From positions 1 to 64,000 of the forward strand of contig URMZ01000001.1 in assembly GCA_900549025.1 (NCBI GenBank): DNA of 64,000 nt. The letters are read 5' to 3'. Below the pieces are notes generated by a model, which saw only the letters and a program-made list of their open reading frames with translations, had not been told where the DNA came from and ran no database searches. Both the position numbers and the translations under genes were made by a program. The stretch comes from an uncultured Collinsella sp. Lineage in GTDB: Bacteria; Actinomycetota; Coriobacteriia; Coriobacteriales; Coriobacteriaceae. Numbering within the stretch: position 1 is the stretch's first letter; each line of letters starts with the position of its first letter. Below, piece by piece: positions 33,592 through 41,686 of this stretch.

Positions 33592-34793
33592 CGCTCAAGC
33601 TGGGCCAGCAGCTCCTCGACGACCTCGACGGCGTCCCCAACAACCTTGTACTGGGCAGCACCAAAAATGGGGGCATCCGGGTCCTCGTTGATGGCGATGA
33701 TGCACTCCGCCCCACCGATGCCGGCAAGATGTTGGATGGCGCCCGAAACACCGATACTCACGAGAAGCCTGGGCGAAACCGATACGCCCGTCTGGCCAAT
33801 CTGGTGGCGATACTCCAGCCAACCCGCCTCCACGACGGGACGCGTGCAACCAAGCTCGGCACCCAGGGCATCGGCGAGCCTTCGCATCAGGGGCAGATTC
33901 TTCTTGGAGCCAATGCCGCGGCCCACCACGACCAAGCGCTCGGCATCGGCAATCGAAGCCTGCTGCCCCCACTCCTCGGCGGGAATCGAGATCTCGACAC
34001 GGGCCTTAACGTCTTCCGCAAGCATCACCTGGGTGATCGTGCCGGAGCGGCCGTAGTCGAAGTCGTGAGCCTTAAAGATGCCGGGACGAACCGTTGCCAT
34101 CTGCGGACGGTGGTTGGGGCAAATGATGGTGGCCATCAAGTTGCCGCCAAACGCCGGGCGCGTCTGCTGCAGTAGGCCCGACTCCGCATCCATCGAAAGC
34201 ACGGTGCAGTCGGCCGTAAGACCCGTCTGCAAACGCACGGCAACGCCGGGTGCCAGTTCGCGACCAAAAGCGGTCGCACCATATAGGATGGCCTCGGGTT
34301 TGCGTTCGGCTACCAAATCGCAGATCAAGCGGGCGTAGACCTCCGCATCGTTTTGGCGCAGGCGCTCGTCGCGACAGGCCAGGACTTCGTCGGCGCCCGC
34401 GCAAACCAGATGCTCCAGGTCCCCAAGCGAGCCCTCGGGGCTTATGCCGACCAGTGCCACCAGACGGCAGCCGCGAGCATCGGCAAGCTCGCGCCCCTTG
34501 CCCATGAGCTCGTAGGCCACGGGAGCCACGGCATCGTGCTCGTCAGTCTGCACGAAGACCCAAATGTCTCGATATGCATCAAGGTCCACCGTACCAGCGG
34601 CCTCATCACGCTCGATCGAGATAGCGTTGACGGGGCAGGCGTCGACGCACCCACCGCATAGGATGCAGCCGTCGGTTACGCGGGCGCATCGGCTGGGTCG
34701 CTCGCCTTCCACTACGATGCCGCCCGAGGCACAGGCGCGAACGCAGCGACCGCAGCCGATACAGGCTTCGCTATCGATAATCAGTCCGCTCAT
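33588..34793 (-). CDS. etfA: Electron transfer flavoprotein alpha subunit with N-terminal ferredoxin domain
   Basis: EtfA-type protein of 401 residues. Residues 1-60 hold two 4Fe-4S motifs (CIGCGRCVRAC and CILCGGCVDACP). The rest is the ETF alpha chain with the FAD-binding C-terminal part (VVVGRGIGSKKNLPLMRRLADALGA; IGVSGAIQHLAGI; AIIAINEDPDAPIF). A ferredoxin-like extension of this kind is known in LctC of the Acetobacterium woodii electron-confurcating lactate dehydrogenase complex. It starts directly after etfB. Start ATG at 34793. The role is inferred from operon order plus family. Confidence 0.92.
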   Translation of the reverse strand: MSGLIIDSEACIGCGRCVRACASGGIVVEGERPSRCARVTDGCILCGGCVDACPVNAISIERDEAAGTVDLDAYRDIWVFVQTDEHDAVAPVAYELMGKGRELADARGCRLVALVGISPEGSLGDLEHLVCAGADEVLACRDERLRQNDAEVYARLICDLVAERKPEAILYGATAFGRELAPGVAVRLQTGLTADCTVLSMDAESGLLQQTRPAFGGNLMATIICPNHRPQMATVRPGIFKAHDFDYGRSGTITQVMLAEDVKARVEISIPAEEWGQQASIADAERLVVVGRGIGSKKNLPLMRRLADALGAELGCTRPVVEAGWLEYRHQIGQTGVSVSPRLLVSIGVSGAIQHLAGIGGAECIIAINEDPDAPIFGAAQYKVVGDAVEVVEELLAQLER

Positions 34794-35609
34794 CTATGCC
34801 ATCCCCTCGATAATCTTGGCAAGCTTTGCCGCCTGCTCGGACGCCGTCCCCTCAACGGTCTCGCACGTTTGGTCACGGTCGGGCACAAACGAGCGCACGA
34901 CCTGTGTCGGCGACCCGGCAAGGCCGCAACGCGCGGGGTTGGCGTTCACGTCGGCGGCACTGACCACGCGCGCGTCCGCCTCCTCCGCCGCACGAATACC
35001 GGCAATACTTGGCATACGCAACTGGCCAATCTCCTTGGCAGTCGTCATCGCGCACGGCATCTCAAGATACACCGTCTCCTCGCCGGCATCGCATCCGTGA
35101 ACGAGCGCCAGCGAGCCACACGTCGTAAAGCCCGCGCTTTGCACGCAGCTCACGTCGGTCACGCAGGGAATCTCAAAGGCACCGGCAAGCTCGGGACCGA
35201 TCTGGGCCGTATCGCCATCCACCGCCATCTTGCCGCAGATGAGCAGGTCGAAGTCCTCGTCGAGCGCTTCGATGCCGCACTTGAGGGCGTAGGTGGTTGC
35301 CAGGGTATCGGCACCTGCAAAGGCGCGATCGGTCAGCAGCAGCGCGTCGTCGGCACCGCGGGCGATGCAGTCGCGCAGCAGTGACTCGGTCGCGGGGATG
35401 CCCATCGACACCACCGTCACGCGCACATCCATGCCAAAGCCGATAAAGTCGTCCTTCAGCGCCAGCGCGCATTCCAAAGCACTCGCGTCAAAGGGATTAA
35501 TGACCGCCTGCTTGCCATCGCGCACGATGGTATTGGTCTTGGGGTCCATCTTGACCTCGGTGCTGCCCGGCACGGCCTTGACGCACACCACCATATGGAA
35601 ATCGCTCAT
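34794..35609 (-). CDS. etfB: Electron transfer flavoprotein beta subunit
   Basis: EtfB-type protein of 271 residues, the partner of EtfA that binds a flavin and NAD(H) in bifurcating complexes. Family features: VCVKAVPGSTEVKMDPKTN near residue 8, the INPFDASALECALAL helix, ADTLATTYAL and LLICGKMAVDGDTAQIGPELA. The ATG at 35609 has GGGGG nine bases upstream; a GTG two codons earlier overlaps the dehydrogenase stop codon and is too close to the ribosome site. It is the middle gene of a three-gene operon with the flavoprotein dehydrogenase upstream and etfA downstream. Confidence 0.93.
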   Translation of the reverse strand: MSDFHMVVCVKAVPGSTEVKMDPKTNTIVRDGKQAVINPFDASALECALALKDDFIGFGMDVRVTVVSMGIPATESLLRDCIARGADDALLLTDRAFAGADTLATTYALKCGIEALDEDFDLLICGKMAVDGDTAQIGPELAGAFEIPCVTDVSCVQSAGFTTCGSLALVHGCDAGEETVYLEMPCAMTTAKEIGQLRMPSIAGIRAAEEADARVVSAADVNANPARCGLAGSPTQVVRSFVPDRDQTCETVEGTASEQAAKLAKIIEGMA

Positions 35610-35611
35610 CT

Positions 35612-37213
35612 TCACGCGCCCCCTTTCTGGACGAGCTCATCCAAGAGCTTCTCCGAAAACAGGTTACCGCGACCCAGCTGCCCGTCAGGATCGAGCTGGA
35701 GCTTGAGCCGCGCCGACTCGACCATGGCCTCGTGACCGTACATCGTCTCCAAGAAGCCCGCCTTGATCTTGCCGACGCCGTGTTCTGCGGAGACGGCGCC
35801 GCCCATGACCGTGACCTCGGAAGCCCACTGGGCAAAGAGTTCTCCGCCGCGGCGATAATCCTGCGCATCGCGCGGCAGAATGTTCACATGCAGATGGTTG
35901 TTACCGATGTGCCCCCAGGCGGCAGATTCAAGCCCACTTTCGGCCAACGTGCGGCGATAGAGGGCCACGACATCGGCCAAGTGCGCGTTGGGCACCGACA
36001 TGTCCGAACCCAGTTTGGTGATGGTGGGATCCATGCGGCGGCGCTCGTCGATGAGCATGTTGACGCTCTCGGGCACCGCATGGCGGAAGAATCGCTGACA
36101 CTCGCGATCGACCTCGGTGCGCGCGACCCATGTCGCATCGTCACTGCCGCCCGCAAGCTCCAGTACCCACCCCAAGTGATACAGCTCCTCAGTCGCCTGA
36201 ACTTCGTCGTCGCAGTCGAGCTCCACGTAGACACAGACCTTGGCCTCTTTGTCGAGCGCAGGCAGCGAGGCGAACGCGGTCGACTGTTCACGCTGACGAC
36301 GCAGGATATCCAGGGCGCCCGCATCGAAATATTCGATGGCAGCCGCATGGGACAGGACGGGACGCACAGAATCGGTGAAGGACACGGCCTTGTCTTCGCT
36401 GTCAAAGAAGCAGCTCACGCCCCAAACGACCGCAGGTGCCGCTTGCAGGGCAATCTCGAGCTCGGTGACAACGCCGAGCGTGCCGCAAGCGCCGATAAAC
36501 AGATCGATGGCATCCATATCGTCAGCAACGAAATAGCCTGAGGCATTTTTTGTCTTGGGCATGGTATAGCCGGGAAGATCGAGCTCGAGCGTACGGCCCG
36601 CTGCCGTCACGAGCGACAGGTGGCGGCCCTGGGCAAAAGCCTCGCCGCGCTGAAGCTCAAGCAAATCGCCATCAGCCAGCGCGACGTGGAGTCCCGTGAT
36701 ATGTGGGCGTATGGGGCCGTAGGCGTAGCTGCGGGCACCGGAGGCGTTACATGCCGCCATGCCGCCCAGACAGGCAGACGCCTCGGTGGGATCGGTGGGA
36801 AAGAACTGCTCGGGGGCCTCTTGAAACTCATCGTAGGCCTTAAGCGATGCCTGGTCCCAGCCAGCGGTCGGCAGCACCTTCTTGCTCAGCTGCTTGCGCA
36901 GCTCCGAGAGCACAACACCCGGCTCCACGCGCAGTAGAAAGCGGCCTTGTTCATCGCGGCGAAGGCCCAAGTAGCGATTCATACGGGAAGTATTGAGGAT
37001 ATGCCCGCCGTGGGGCACGGCGCCGGCGGCAAGGCCGGTTCGGGCGCCCTGAACCGTTACCGGAACACACTCGGCATGGAGCTTTCCCAAAATGGCGCGG
37101 ACCTCGTCTTCCGTTGTCGGAAACGAGATGCTCGAGGCCTCGCCCGATGCGCGAGACTCATCGCGACCATACTCTTCGAACTCGTCGGTGAAGGGTTTGA
37201 TGGTTACAGACAC
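35612..37213 (-). CDS. lctD: FAD-linked lactate/2-hydroxyacid dehydrogenase (LctD/GlcD-like)
   Basis: Flavin oxidase of the GlcD/D-lactate dehydrogenase family, 533 residues. FAD-binding signatures: TVQGARTGLAAGAVPHGGH near 53-71 and PTEASACLGGMAACNASG near 141-158. The C-terminal substrate cap has GHIGNNHLHVNI and SAEHGVGKIKAGF. Sitting directly before etfB and ferredoxin-etfA in one operon matches LctD of an electron-confurcating lactate dehydrogenase, which oxidises lactate to pyruvate. Glycolate or another 2-hydroxyacid is an alternative. GTG start at 37213 after GGGGGAG. Its stop codon overlaps the etfB region. Confidence 0.9.
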   Translation of the reverse strand: MSVTIKPFTDEFEEYGRDESRASGEASSISFPTTEDEVRAILGKLHAECVPVTVQGARTGLAAGAVPHGGHILNTSRMNRYLGLRRDEQGRFLLRVEPGVVLSELRKQLSKKVLPTAGWDQASLKAYDEFQEAPEQFFPTDPTEASACLGGMAACNASGARSYAYGPIRPHITGLHVALADGDLLELQRGEAFAQGRHLSLVTAAGRTLELDLPGYTMPKTKNASGYFVADDMDAIDLFIGACGTLGVVTELEIALQAAPAVVWGVSCFFDSEDKAVSFTDSVRPVLSHAAAIEYFDAGALDILRRQREQSTAFASLPALDKEAKVCVYVELDCDDEVQATEELYHLGWVLELAGGSDDATWVARTEVDRECQRFFRHAVPESVNMLIDERRRMDPTITKLGSDMSVPNAHLADVVALYRRTLAESGLESAAWGHIGNNHLHVNILPRDAQDYRRGGELFAQWASEVTVMGGAVSAEHGVGKIKAGFLETMYGHEAMVESARLKLQLDPDGQLGRGNLFSEKLLDELVQKGGA

Positions 37214-37434
37214 GCGAACTCCCCCTTTAGCTAACTACAGTGTTTGCAGGGAGATGTTACCGCATCGTTTCGTCGACGTGTTCGAGACCGTCTCCATAAT
37301 TGGCGATTTTTACGTTCGCGCAATTCGGCGAGCGGCTGGATTTCCTCGGCAGACGATGCTTTTAACACATATGGCCCCGCCGTCACTGACCGCGCGATTG
37401 CCGCTCGAAAAAAGTTGGAGTATTTTTTGCCGCC

Positions 37435-37485
37435 TTTTACCTGCGGAGACGCCAATCCGTCAAGCATTTGGTCAGCAATTGGTCA
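37435..37485 (-). promoter_or_regulatory. Possible lct operon promoter and operator
   Basis: On the minus strand, TTGACG (37463-37458) and GTAAAA (37440-37435) are 17 bases apart and could be -35 and -10 boxes. Directly upstream, TTGGTCA occurs twice on the plus strand (37468-37474 and 37479-37485), 11 bases apart, i.e. one helical turn. This fits a transcription factor site, but no regulator gene is nearby. The 345-base gap 37214-37558 otherwise has no convincing gene; frames there lack ribosome sites. Confidence 0.35.
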
Positions 37486-37558
37486 AGTAACGGCTGATAC
37501 GGTCGGCGTCGACAGCCAAAACCGATAGAAGTTTTGGCCCAGAAGCAGGGAGGTTCCC

Positions 37559-37855
37559 ATGGCATATTACTGGCCCCAGTACGGCATCGCCATCGAAGTC
37601 GACGACGATCCCCATCTCCTACCTTTCGACGAAGAGGCATTCCCCGATACGACGGTCTACCACGTTACCACCGATGTGATCTGCGACCCCGAGTCGTTCT
37701 CGGCGCTCGCCCGCCACATCGCGCATATCCACGACATCGAGCTCCCTCCCGACTTCGAAGAACTCGTCTACTCGCGCCGTCTGATGCTTCACATGCTCTT
37801 TGGAGCGGACCCGTCCACCTTTGCACGCATCTATACCGCCAAGGATGCCGCATGA
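37559..37855 (+). CDS. Hypothetical 98-residue protein, first gene of secreted cluster
   Basis: Small acidic soluble protein without signal peptide or membrane segment. It starts MAYYWPQYGIAIEVDDDPH and has a helical second half. I do not recognise a family. Good evidence that it is real: AGGGAGG is correctly placed before the ATG, and its TGA overlaps the ATG of the next gene (ATGA), so translation is coupled. It may be a cytoplasmic partner of the following membrane-anchored proteins; this is inference. Confidence 0.75.
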   Translation: MAYYWPQYGIAIEVDDDPHLLPFDEEAFPDTTVYHVTTDVICDPESFSALARHIAHIHDIELPPDFEELVYSRRLMLHMLFGADPSTFARIYTAKDAA

Positions 37856-38361
37856 GCGCGAAGAAGCCGCCCCACTTTGCAGGCCTGGATCGTCGCAAGA
37901 AGCTCATCGTTGCCTGCTTGGCCATCGTCTGTGCCCTTGTCGCCGTAGGACTATACGCTTGGCAGTCGCAGCCCGTACCCGAGGCGGGCGCTTCGGTTAC
38001 GACGGCCGAGGGCAAAACGCGCCAGGAAATCCAAGATGAGCTCGACGCCATCGTCCGCGACAACATGATGACGATTTCGGTCGCGCCGGTCGCTCAGCTG
38101 CAGGAGGACGGCAAGCTGCGCGTCAACGTGCAAAACGTCCAAGACAATAAATTTCCCCAGCGATTCCGCGTCATCCAAAACGACGAGACCATGTACGAAT
38201 CCGGTGTGGTCGAGACCGGCAAGACAATCGAGACGTGCCCCGCCGGCGGCATCAAAGAAGGCGAGGCGTACATCGAGATCCAGGCACTCGATGCCAAGAC
38301 CCTCGACAGCCACGGCAATCCGACACGTGTCAAGGTACGGGTTGAACAAGCCGAGAACTAG
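37852..38361 (+). CDS. Membrane-anchored exported protein of unknown function
   Basis: A 169-residue protein. A positively charged start (MSAKKPPHFAGLDRRKK) is followed by one hydrophobic helix (about 18-37: LIVACLAIVCALVAVGLYAW), so the remaining 130 residues lie outside the cell. The external part is predicted to be beta-rich and includes FRVIQNDETMYESG and a CPAGG segment with the only extracytoplasmic cysteine. No family recognised. It overlaps the preceding gene by four bases and is followed after 90 bases by a secreted protein gene. Confidence 0.75.
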   Translation: MSAKKPPHFAGLDRRKKLIVACLAIVCALVAVGLYAWQSQPVPEAGASVTTAEGKTRQEIQDELDAIVRDNMMTISVAPVAQLQEDGKLRVNVQNVQDNKFPQRFRVIQNDETMYESGVVETGKTIETCPAGGIKEGEAYIEIQALDAKTLDSHGNPTRVKVRVEQAEN

Positions 38362-38450
38362 CTTTCCGGCCGACGCAGCACCGCACGCAATTCACCAGCA
38401 TTCGTCCAATCATCGCGGGGACGGCCCGCGGCGAATAGAAAGGAACGACC

Positions 38451-39050
38451 ATGAACATCACCAGGAACATGAACGGAGCCAGAGCGCTCGTCGTGGGCGC
38501 AGGGCTCGCGCTCGCGCTCGCAATGGGCGCCGCCCCGACGCCAGCTATGGCGGCCGGGCGCGTTGGAACCACGAAGGTAATGGTCAGGACCGAGATCGAC
38601 AACGTTGAGTTCAAAGTTCCGACGGTTATTCCCTTCGTCGCCAAGGCCGACGGCACGCTTCAGGGCCCCTCAGAAGACGCGACCACCATCGACAATCATT
38701 CGGCCTACGGCATCCATGTCACCAACATGAAGATCGACGCCATGAACACCTGGACCATTGCCGCCGACGCCAAGGCCGGAACCGCGCAGAACTCCATCGA
38801 CTTTAAGGTCGGCCCCGACGGCGCACTCCAGAACGCCAGCGCCGCAATGCAAGGAACGGGCCTCGATCTTTCCAAGAATGCAGCCTTCGACATGGGCTAC
38901 CAGGGCATTGCCGGCGGCGCGGACAAAATTAAGCTCAAGACAAGCGGAAACGTCGCCCGCGTCACGCGCGACATCTTCCGCGTAACCGGCGAAGGCGATC
39001 AGGTTGCAACGATTACCTGGACGGTCGAGCCCGGTGCGCACACGGCATAA
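38451..39050 (+). CDS. Secreted protein of unknown function with signal peptide
   Basis: A 199-residue protein. The N-terminus has a clear signal peptide: positive MNITRNMNGAR, a hydrophobic core, and a cleavage site after MAA around residue 35. The mature part (160 residues) has no cysteines and repeats of small and aspartate-rich beta segments, which suggests a surface or matrix protein. It shows no family I can name. Start ATG at 38451 after GAAAGGAACG. The stop lies inside the next gene, a 17-base overlap. Confidence 0.75.
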   Translation: MNITRNMNGARALVVGAGLALALAMGAAPTPAMAAGRVGTTKVMVRTEIDNVEFKVPTVIPFVAKADGTLQGPSEDATTIDNHSAYGIHVTNMKIDAMNTWTIAADAKAGTAQNSIDFKVGPDGALQNASAAMQGTGLDLSKNAAFDMGYQGIAGGADKIKLKTSGNVARVTRDIFRVTGEGDQVATITWTVEPGAHTA

Positions 39051-39315
39051 GGCCGTCGCCCTGGCCGCCGCCGTCAGCATCCTAGCGTTTGGGCCAGCCA
39101 TGGCCTTTGCCCAGCAAGAACAGGCGCAGGCCGCCACGCAAGTGACGGTCGACCTCTCGGAGCTCGACCGCGGCGACCGCGAGGAACCGCTGGCGCAGAC
39201 AGGCGACAGACGATGGCTCTTGGCAGCAGGCGCCACAGCAGCAGGCGCGGGAACCGCCGGCCTCGGTCTGCACATCAAACGCAGCCAGAAACAAAACACG
39301 GACAGGCCGCATTAA
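39034..39315 (+). CDS. Very short sortase-signal (LAQTG) surface protein
   Basis: The proposed 93-residue protein starts at a GTG (39034). It has an N-terminal signal peptide (VALAAAVSILAFGPAMAFA), a mature segment of only about 35 residues (QVTVDLSELDRGDREEP), then a cell-wall sorting signal: LAQTG, a hydrophobic helix and the charged tail KRSQKQ. A sortase would cut between T and G and attach the remainder to the wall. LAQTG deviates from LPXTG at proline. The start is weak (GGACGG nine bases upstream), and the gene overlaps the previous one by 17 bases. The combination of signal peptide and sorting signal in one frame makes it unlikely to be chance. Confidence 0.65.
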   Translation: MRTRHKAVALAAAVSILAFGPAMAFAQQEQAQAATQVTVDLSELDRGDREEPLAQTGDRRWLLAAGATAAGAGTAGLGLHIKRSQKQNTDRPH

Positions 39316-39333
39316 ATTAGTTAAGGAGACTCC

Positions 39334-40764
39334 ATGGCATCGAAGAACCTTTTGCCCGTCGTCGCACTCTGCGGCGCGCTCGCAACCGGAACGCCTGTCG
39401 CCGCTTGGGCGACTCCCGTCATGGCAGACTCCTTACCAGCAGCCCTAAGTTCCGCACCAAATCCGTCGAGCGCCATTGCGTGCAAGCGTTTTTCGATCGC
39501 ACAGGCCGCAATCTCGACCTCGGGATGCCTACGTCGTAATACGGACGGCTCGATAGTCGTGGATATCAATCGTTCGAACAAGGCAAACGGCTCCCAGGCG
39601 GGGTGCGCCGTCTGCACGTGGCGCTCGGTTGTGCTCGATGCGGATGGCGATTCATGCAATTTAGAGCTGCGCATCGACATCGCTTCGGTCGATGACTCGG
39701 CGAACGGAGCGAAGGTCGCCTTCGACGGTACGTTTTTCGAGAAAGGAGGCGGTATATGTCTGGGCTGCGCCGCCGCGAATGCAGACGATGCACAGCCCAC
39801 CCTCTCATTCACGGCATCGTTGCGGCTGACCAAAGCCGGCACCGATGCCATCGCGGCGGGAGAAGCGTCCCTGCTGTTCTACGCCGTCAGCGCCAAAGAC
39901 ACAGACGCTCATTTCGAGAAGCCAGCCGGATCACTCAGCCTTACACGAGGGATAGAGGCAGGCCCTATTGAAATCGATTCCCACGCGCAAAGCAGGCAAC
40001 GTATTCTTGCCGACCCGGCACTTCTCGAAATGGAGTGGAACGGATCCGGAGCCATCGGAATTCTCCCCTCCGCGCTTGACGCCAAGACGCTCCCCCCAAA
40101 CGACGGACCCATCAACGCAACCATACAAGAAGAGAGTGCGGACAAAGAAGCAGGTGCGGGCGACATGCCGTCGCCGACAAACAGCATTCCAGCTTCTTTC
40201 GAAGCACCGAATGAGCCCGCTACCGATCCAAACGATCCCGAGCTCGCGGACAGTCTGGGGCTTGCTGATCCTCAAGAGATCGATGAAGGTAACTGCTGCG
40301 TGCTTGCCGCGCTCGACCACACAGAGGTCATCGACGCTGCGAACATCGAAGTTGCCGCCGCCAATCAGCCCGTCCGCAAGTCGGCCATCATCGCATTTCC
40401 CGAATCCATCGAAGTCGTCTTTTTGCCATCGGGCGAGGTCGTGGCCCCAACACTGCTCACCTTGTTGGGCGCCAAGAATACTCGAAACGAAATTAAAAAG
40501 GTCACGGTTGTCGACCCTGCAACCACCGCCAAGCTGCGTCTATACGCCGTTGCCCCAGACGGAGGCAAGACCTTGGAATTCGATGGCGACACACTCCTAG
40601 CCTGGCGACGTCTGGACATTATGCAAGACGTCTCGTATCAGATCGAACTCGAAGGGTTTGATCGTGCCCGCGATGCCAATATCATTGCCGCGGCTATTGA
40701 ATCCCCACAGCGGTTTATGACACTGCGCTTTGAATACTATCCCTATGTCCCGACAACCACCTGA
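39334..40764 (+). CDS. Large secreted protein of unknown function
   Basis: A 476-residue protein with a signal peptide (MASKNLLPVVALCGALATG and cleavage near WATPVMA). The mature part has a cysteine-rich N-terminal region (about 50-150) with pairs such as CAVC and CLGC, then an acidic, flexible linker (about 270-310, rich in D, E, P, S, T) and a beta-rich C-terminal domain of about 140 residues ending FEYYPYVPTTT. No sorting signal, so it is secreted or held by partners. ATG at 39334 behind AAGGAG. Last gene of the five-gene block. Function not known. Confidence 0.75.
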   Translation: MASKNLLPVVALCGALATGTPVAAWATPVMADSLPAALSSAPNPSSAIACKRFSIAQAAISTSGCLRRNTDGSIVVDINRSNKANGSQAGCAVCTWRSVVLDADGDSCNLELRIDIASVDDSANGAKVAFDGTFFEKGGGICLGCAAANADDAQPTLSFTASLRLTKAGTDAIAAGEASLLFYAVSAKDTDAHFEKPAGSLSLTRGIEAGPIEIDSHAQSRQRILADPALLEMEWNGSGAIGILPSALDAKTLPPNDGPINATIQEESADKEAGAGDMPSPTNSIPASFEAPNEPATDPNDPELADSLGLADPQEIDEGNCCVLAALDHTEVIDAANIEVAAANQPVRKSAIIAFPESIEVVFLPSGEVVAPTLLTLLGAKNTRNEIKKVTVVDPATTAKLRLYAVAPDGGKTLEFDGDTLLAWRRLDIMQDVSYQIELEGFDRARDANIIAAAIESPQRFMTLRFEYYPYVPTTT

Positions 40765-40882
40765 GGCTTAAATGCTGCGCGTCGTTGCTAATGCCACTTA
40801 TATAACGTATTAGATGAGTCGCGATGTACCTCGCATTCCACTCTGCTACGATTGCCACGTTGGCATCAATACGGGAGGGCTC

Positions 40883-41599
40883 ATGCCGGGCTTGGGAACA
40901 ATCATCAACGTTGTGCTTTTGATTGCGGGCGGTCTTTTGGGATTAGCGGGCGGTCGCTTCATTACACCGCGCATCCAAGACACGCTCATGAAAGCATCGG
41001 GGCTGTGCGTCCTGTTTATCGGCCTGGGCGGCACCATGCAGAAGATGCTCCTTATCGATGGGGAGGCGCTGGCGACCACTGGTACCACCATGCTCATTGT
41101 CTCGTTCGCCCTCGGCTCGCTCATCGGCGAGGCCGTCAACTTGGAAGCCGCCATCGAGAACCTTGGCGAATGGCTCAAGCGCAAGACTGGCAGTGAGGAC
41201 GATAACGAGTTCACCAACGCTTTTGTCTCGGCTTCACTCACCGTCTGCATCGGTGCCATGGCTATCGTGGGATCAATCCAAGACGGCCTGCTCGGCGACT
41301 GGTCCACGCTCGCCCTCAAGGGAGCGCTGGACTGCATCATCGTCTGCACCATGACGGCCTCGCTTGGACGCGGCTGTATTTTCTCCGCCCTGCCCGTCGC
41401 CGTGTTCCAGGGGACGATTACGCTGTTTGCCGGCGCGCTCTCCCCCATCATGACCACAGCAGCCCTCAACAGCCTTTCGCTCGTAGGATCCATGCTCATC
41501 TTCTGCGTCGGCGTCAATCTCATCCGTCCTCAGACCTTCCGCACGGCCAATATGCTTCCCTCCGTCGTCATCGCCGTCATCTACGCCCTCCTGTTCTAA
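40883..41599 (+). CDS. DUF554-family membrane protein
   Basis: Membrane protein of 238 residues with about seven hydrophobic segments, of the conserved DUF554 family of unknown function. Landmarks: GLGTIINVVLLIAGGLLGL at the start, GSLIGEAVNLE near 80, GAMAIVGSIQDGL near 125 and the PVAVFQGTITLFAG segment. The ATG at 40883 follows GGGAGGG; 23 upstream codons of the frame are excluded. Single gene between the secreted cluster and the TerB cassette. Confidence 0.9.
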   Translation: MPGLGTIINVVLLIAGGLLGLAGGRFITPRIQDTLMKASGLCVLFIGLGGTMQKMLLIDGEALATTGTTMLIVSFALGSLIGEAVNLEAAIENLGEWLKRKTGSEDDNEFTNAFVSASLTVCIGAMAIVGSIQDGLLGDWSTLALKGALDCIIVCTMTASLGRGCIFSALPVAVFQGTITLFAGALSPIMTTAALNSLSLVGSMLIFCVGVNLIRPQTFRTANMLPSVVIAVIYALLF

Positions 41600-41619
41600 A
41601 TCTATCAACGCAGCGGTAT

Positions 41620-41650
41620 CTCGAACATCTGTTTGATGCTGTGCTATGAT
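41620..41650 (+). promoter_or_regulatory. Possible promoter of the TerB cassette
   Basis: A TATGAT -10 box (41645-41650) lies about 37 bases before the TerB start. A weak TCGAAC-like -35 box precedes it by 18 bases. A strong AGGAGGAG ribosome site follows. Confidence 0.35.
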
Positions 41651-41686
41651 ATGAGGTCACCGTAGCTGCGTTCGAGAGGAGGAGCG

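Noticed and set aside
37231..37467. Minus-strand frame of 78 codons between the lct operon and the secreted cluster
   Set aside because: No ribosome site, mixed composition and no family; overlaps likely promoter sequence.
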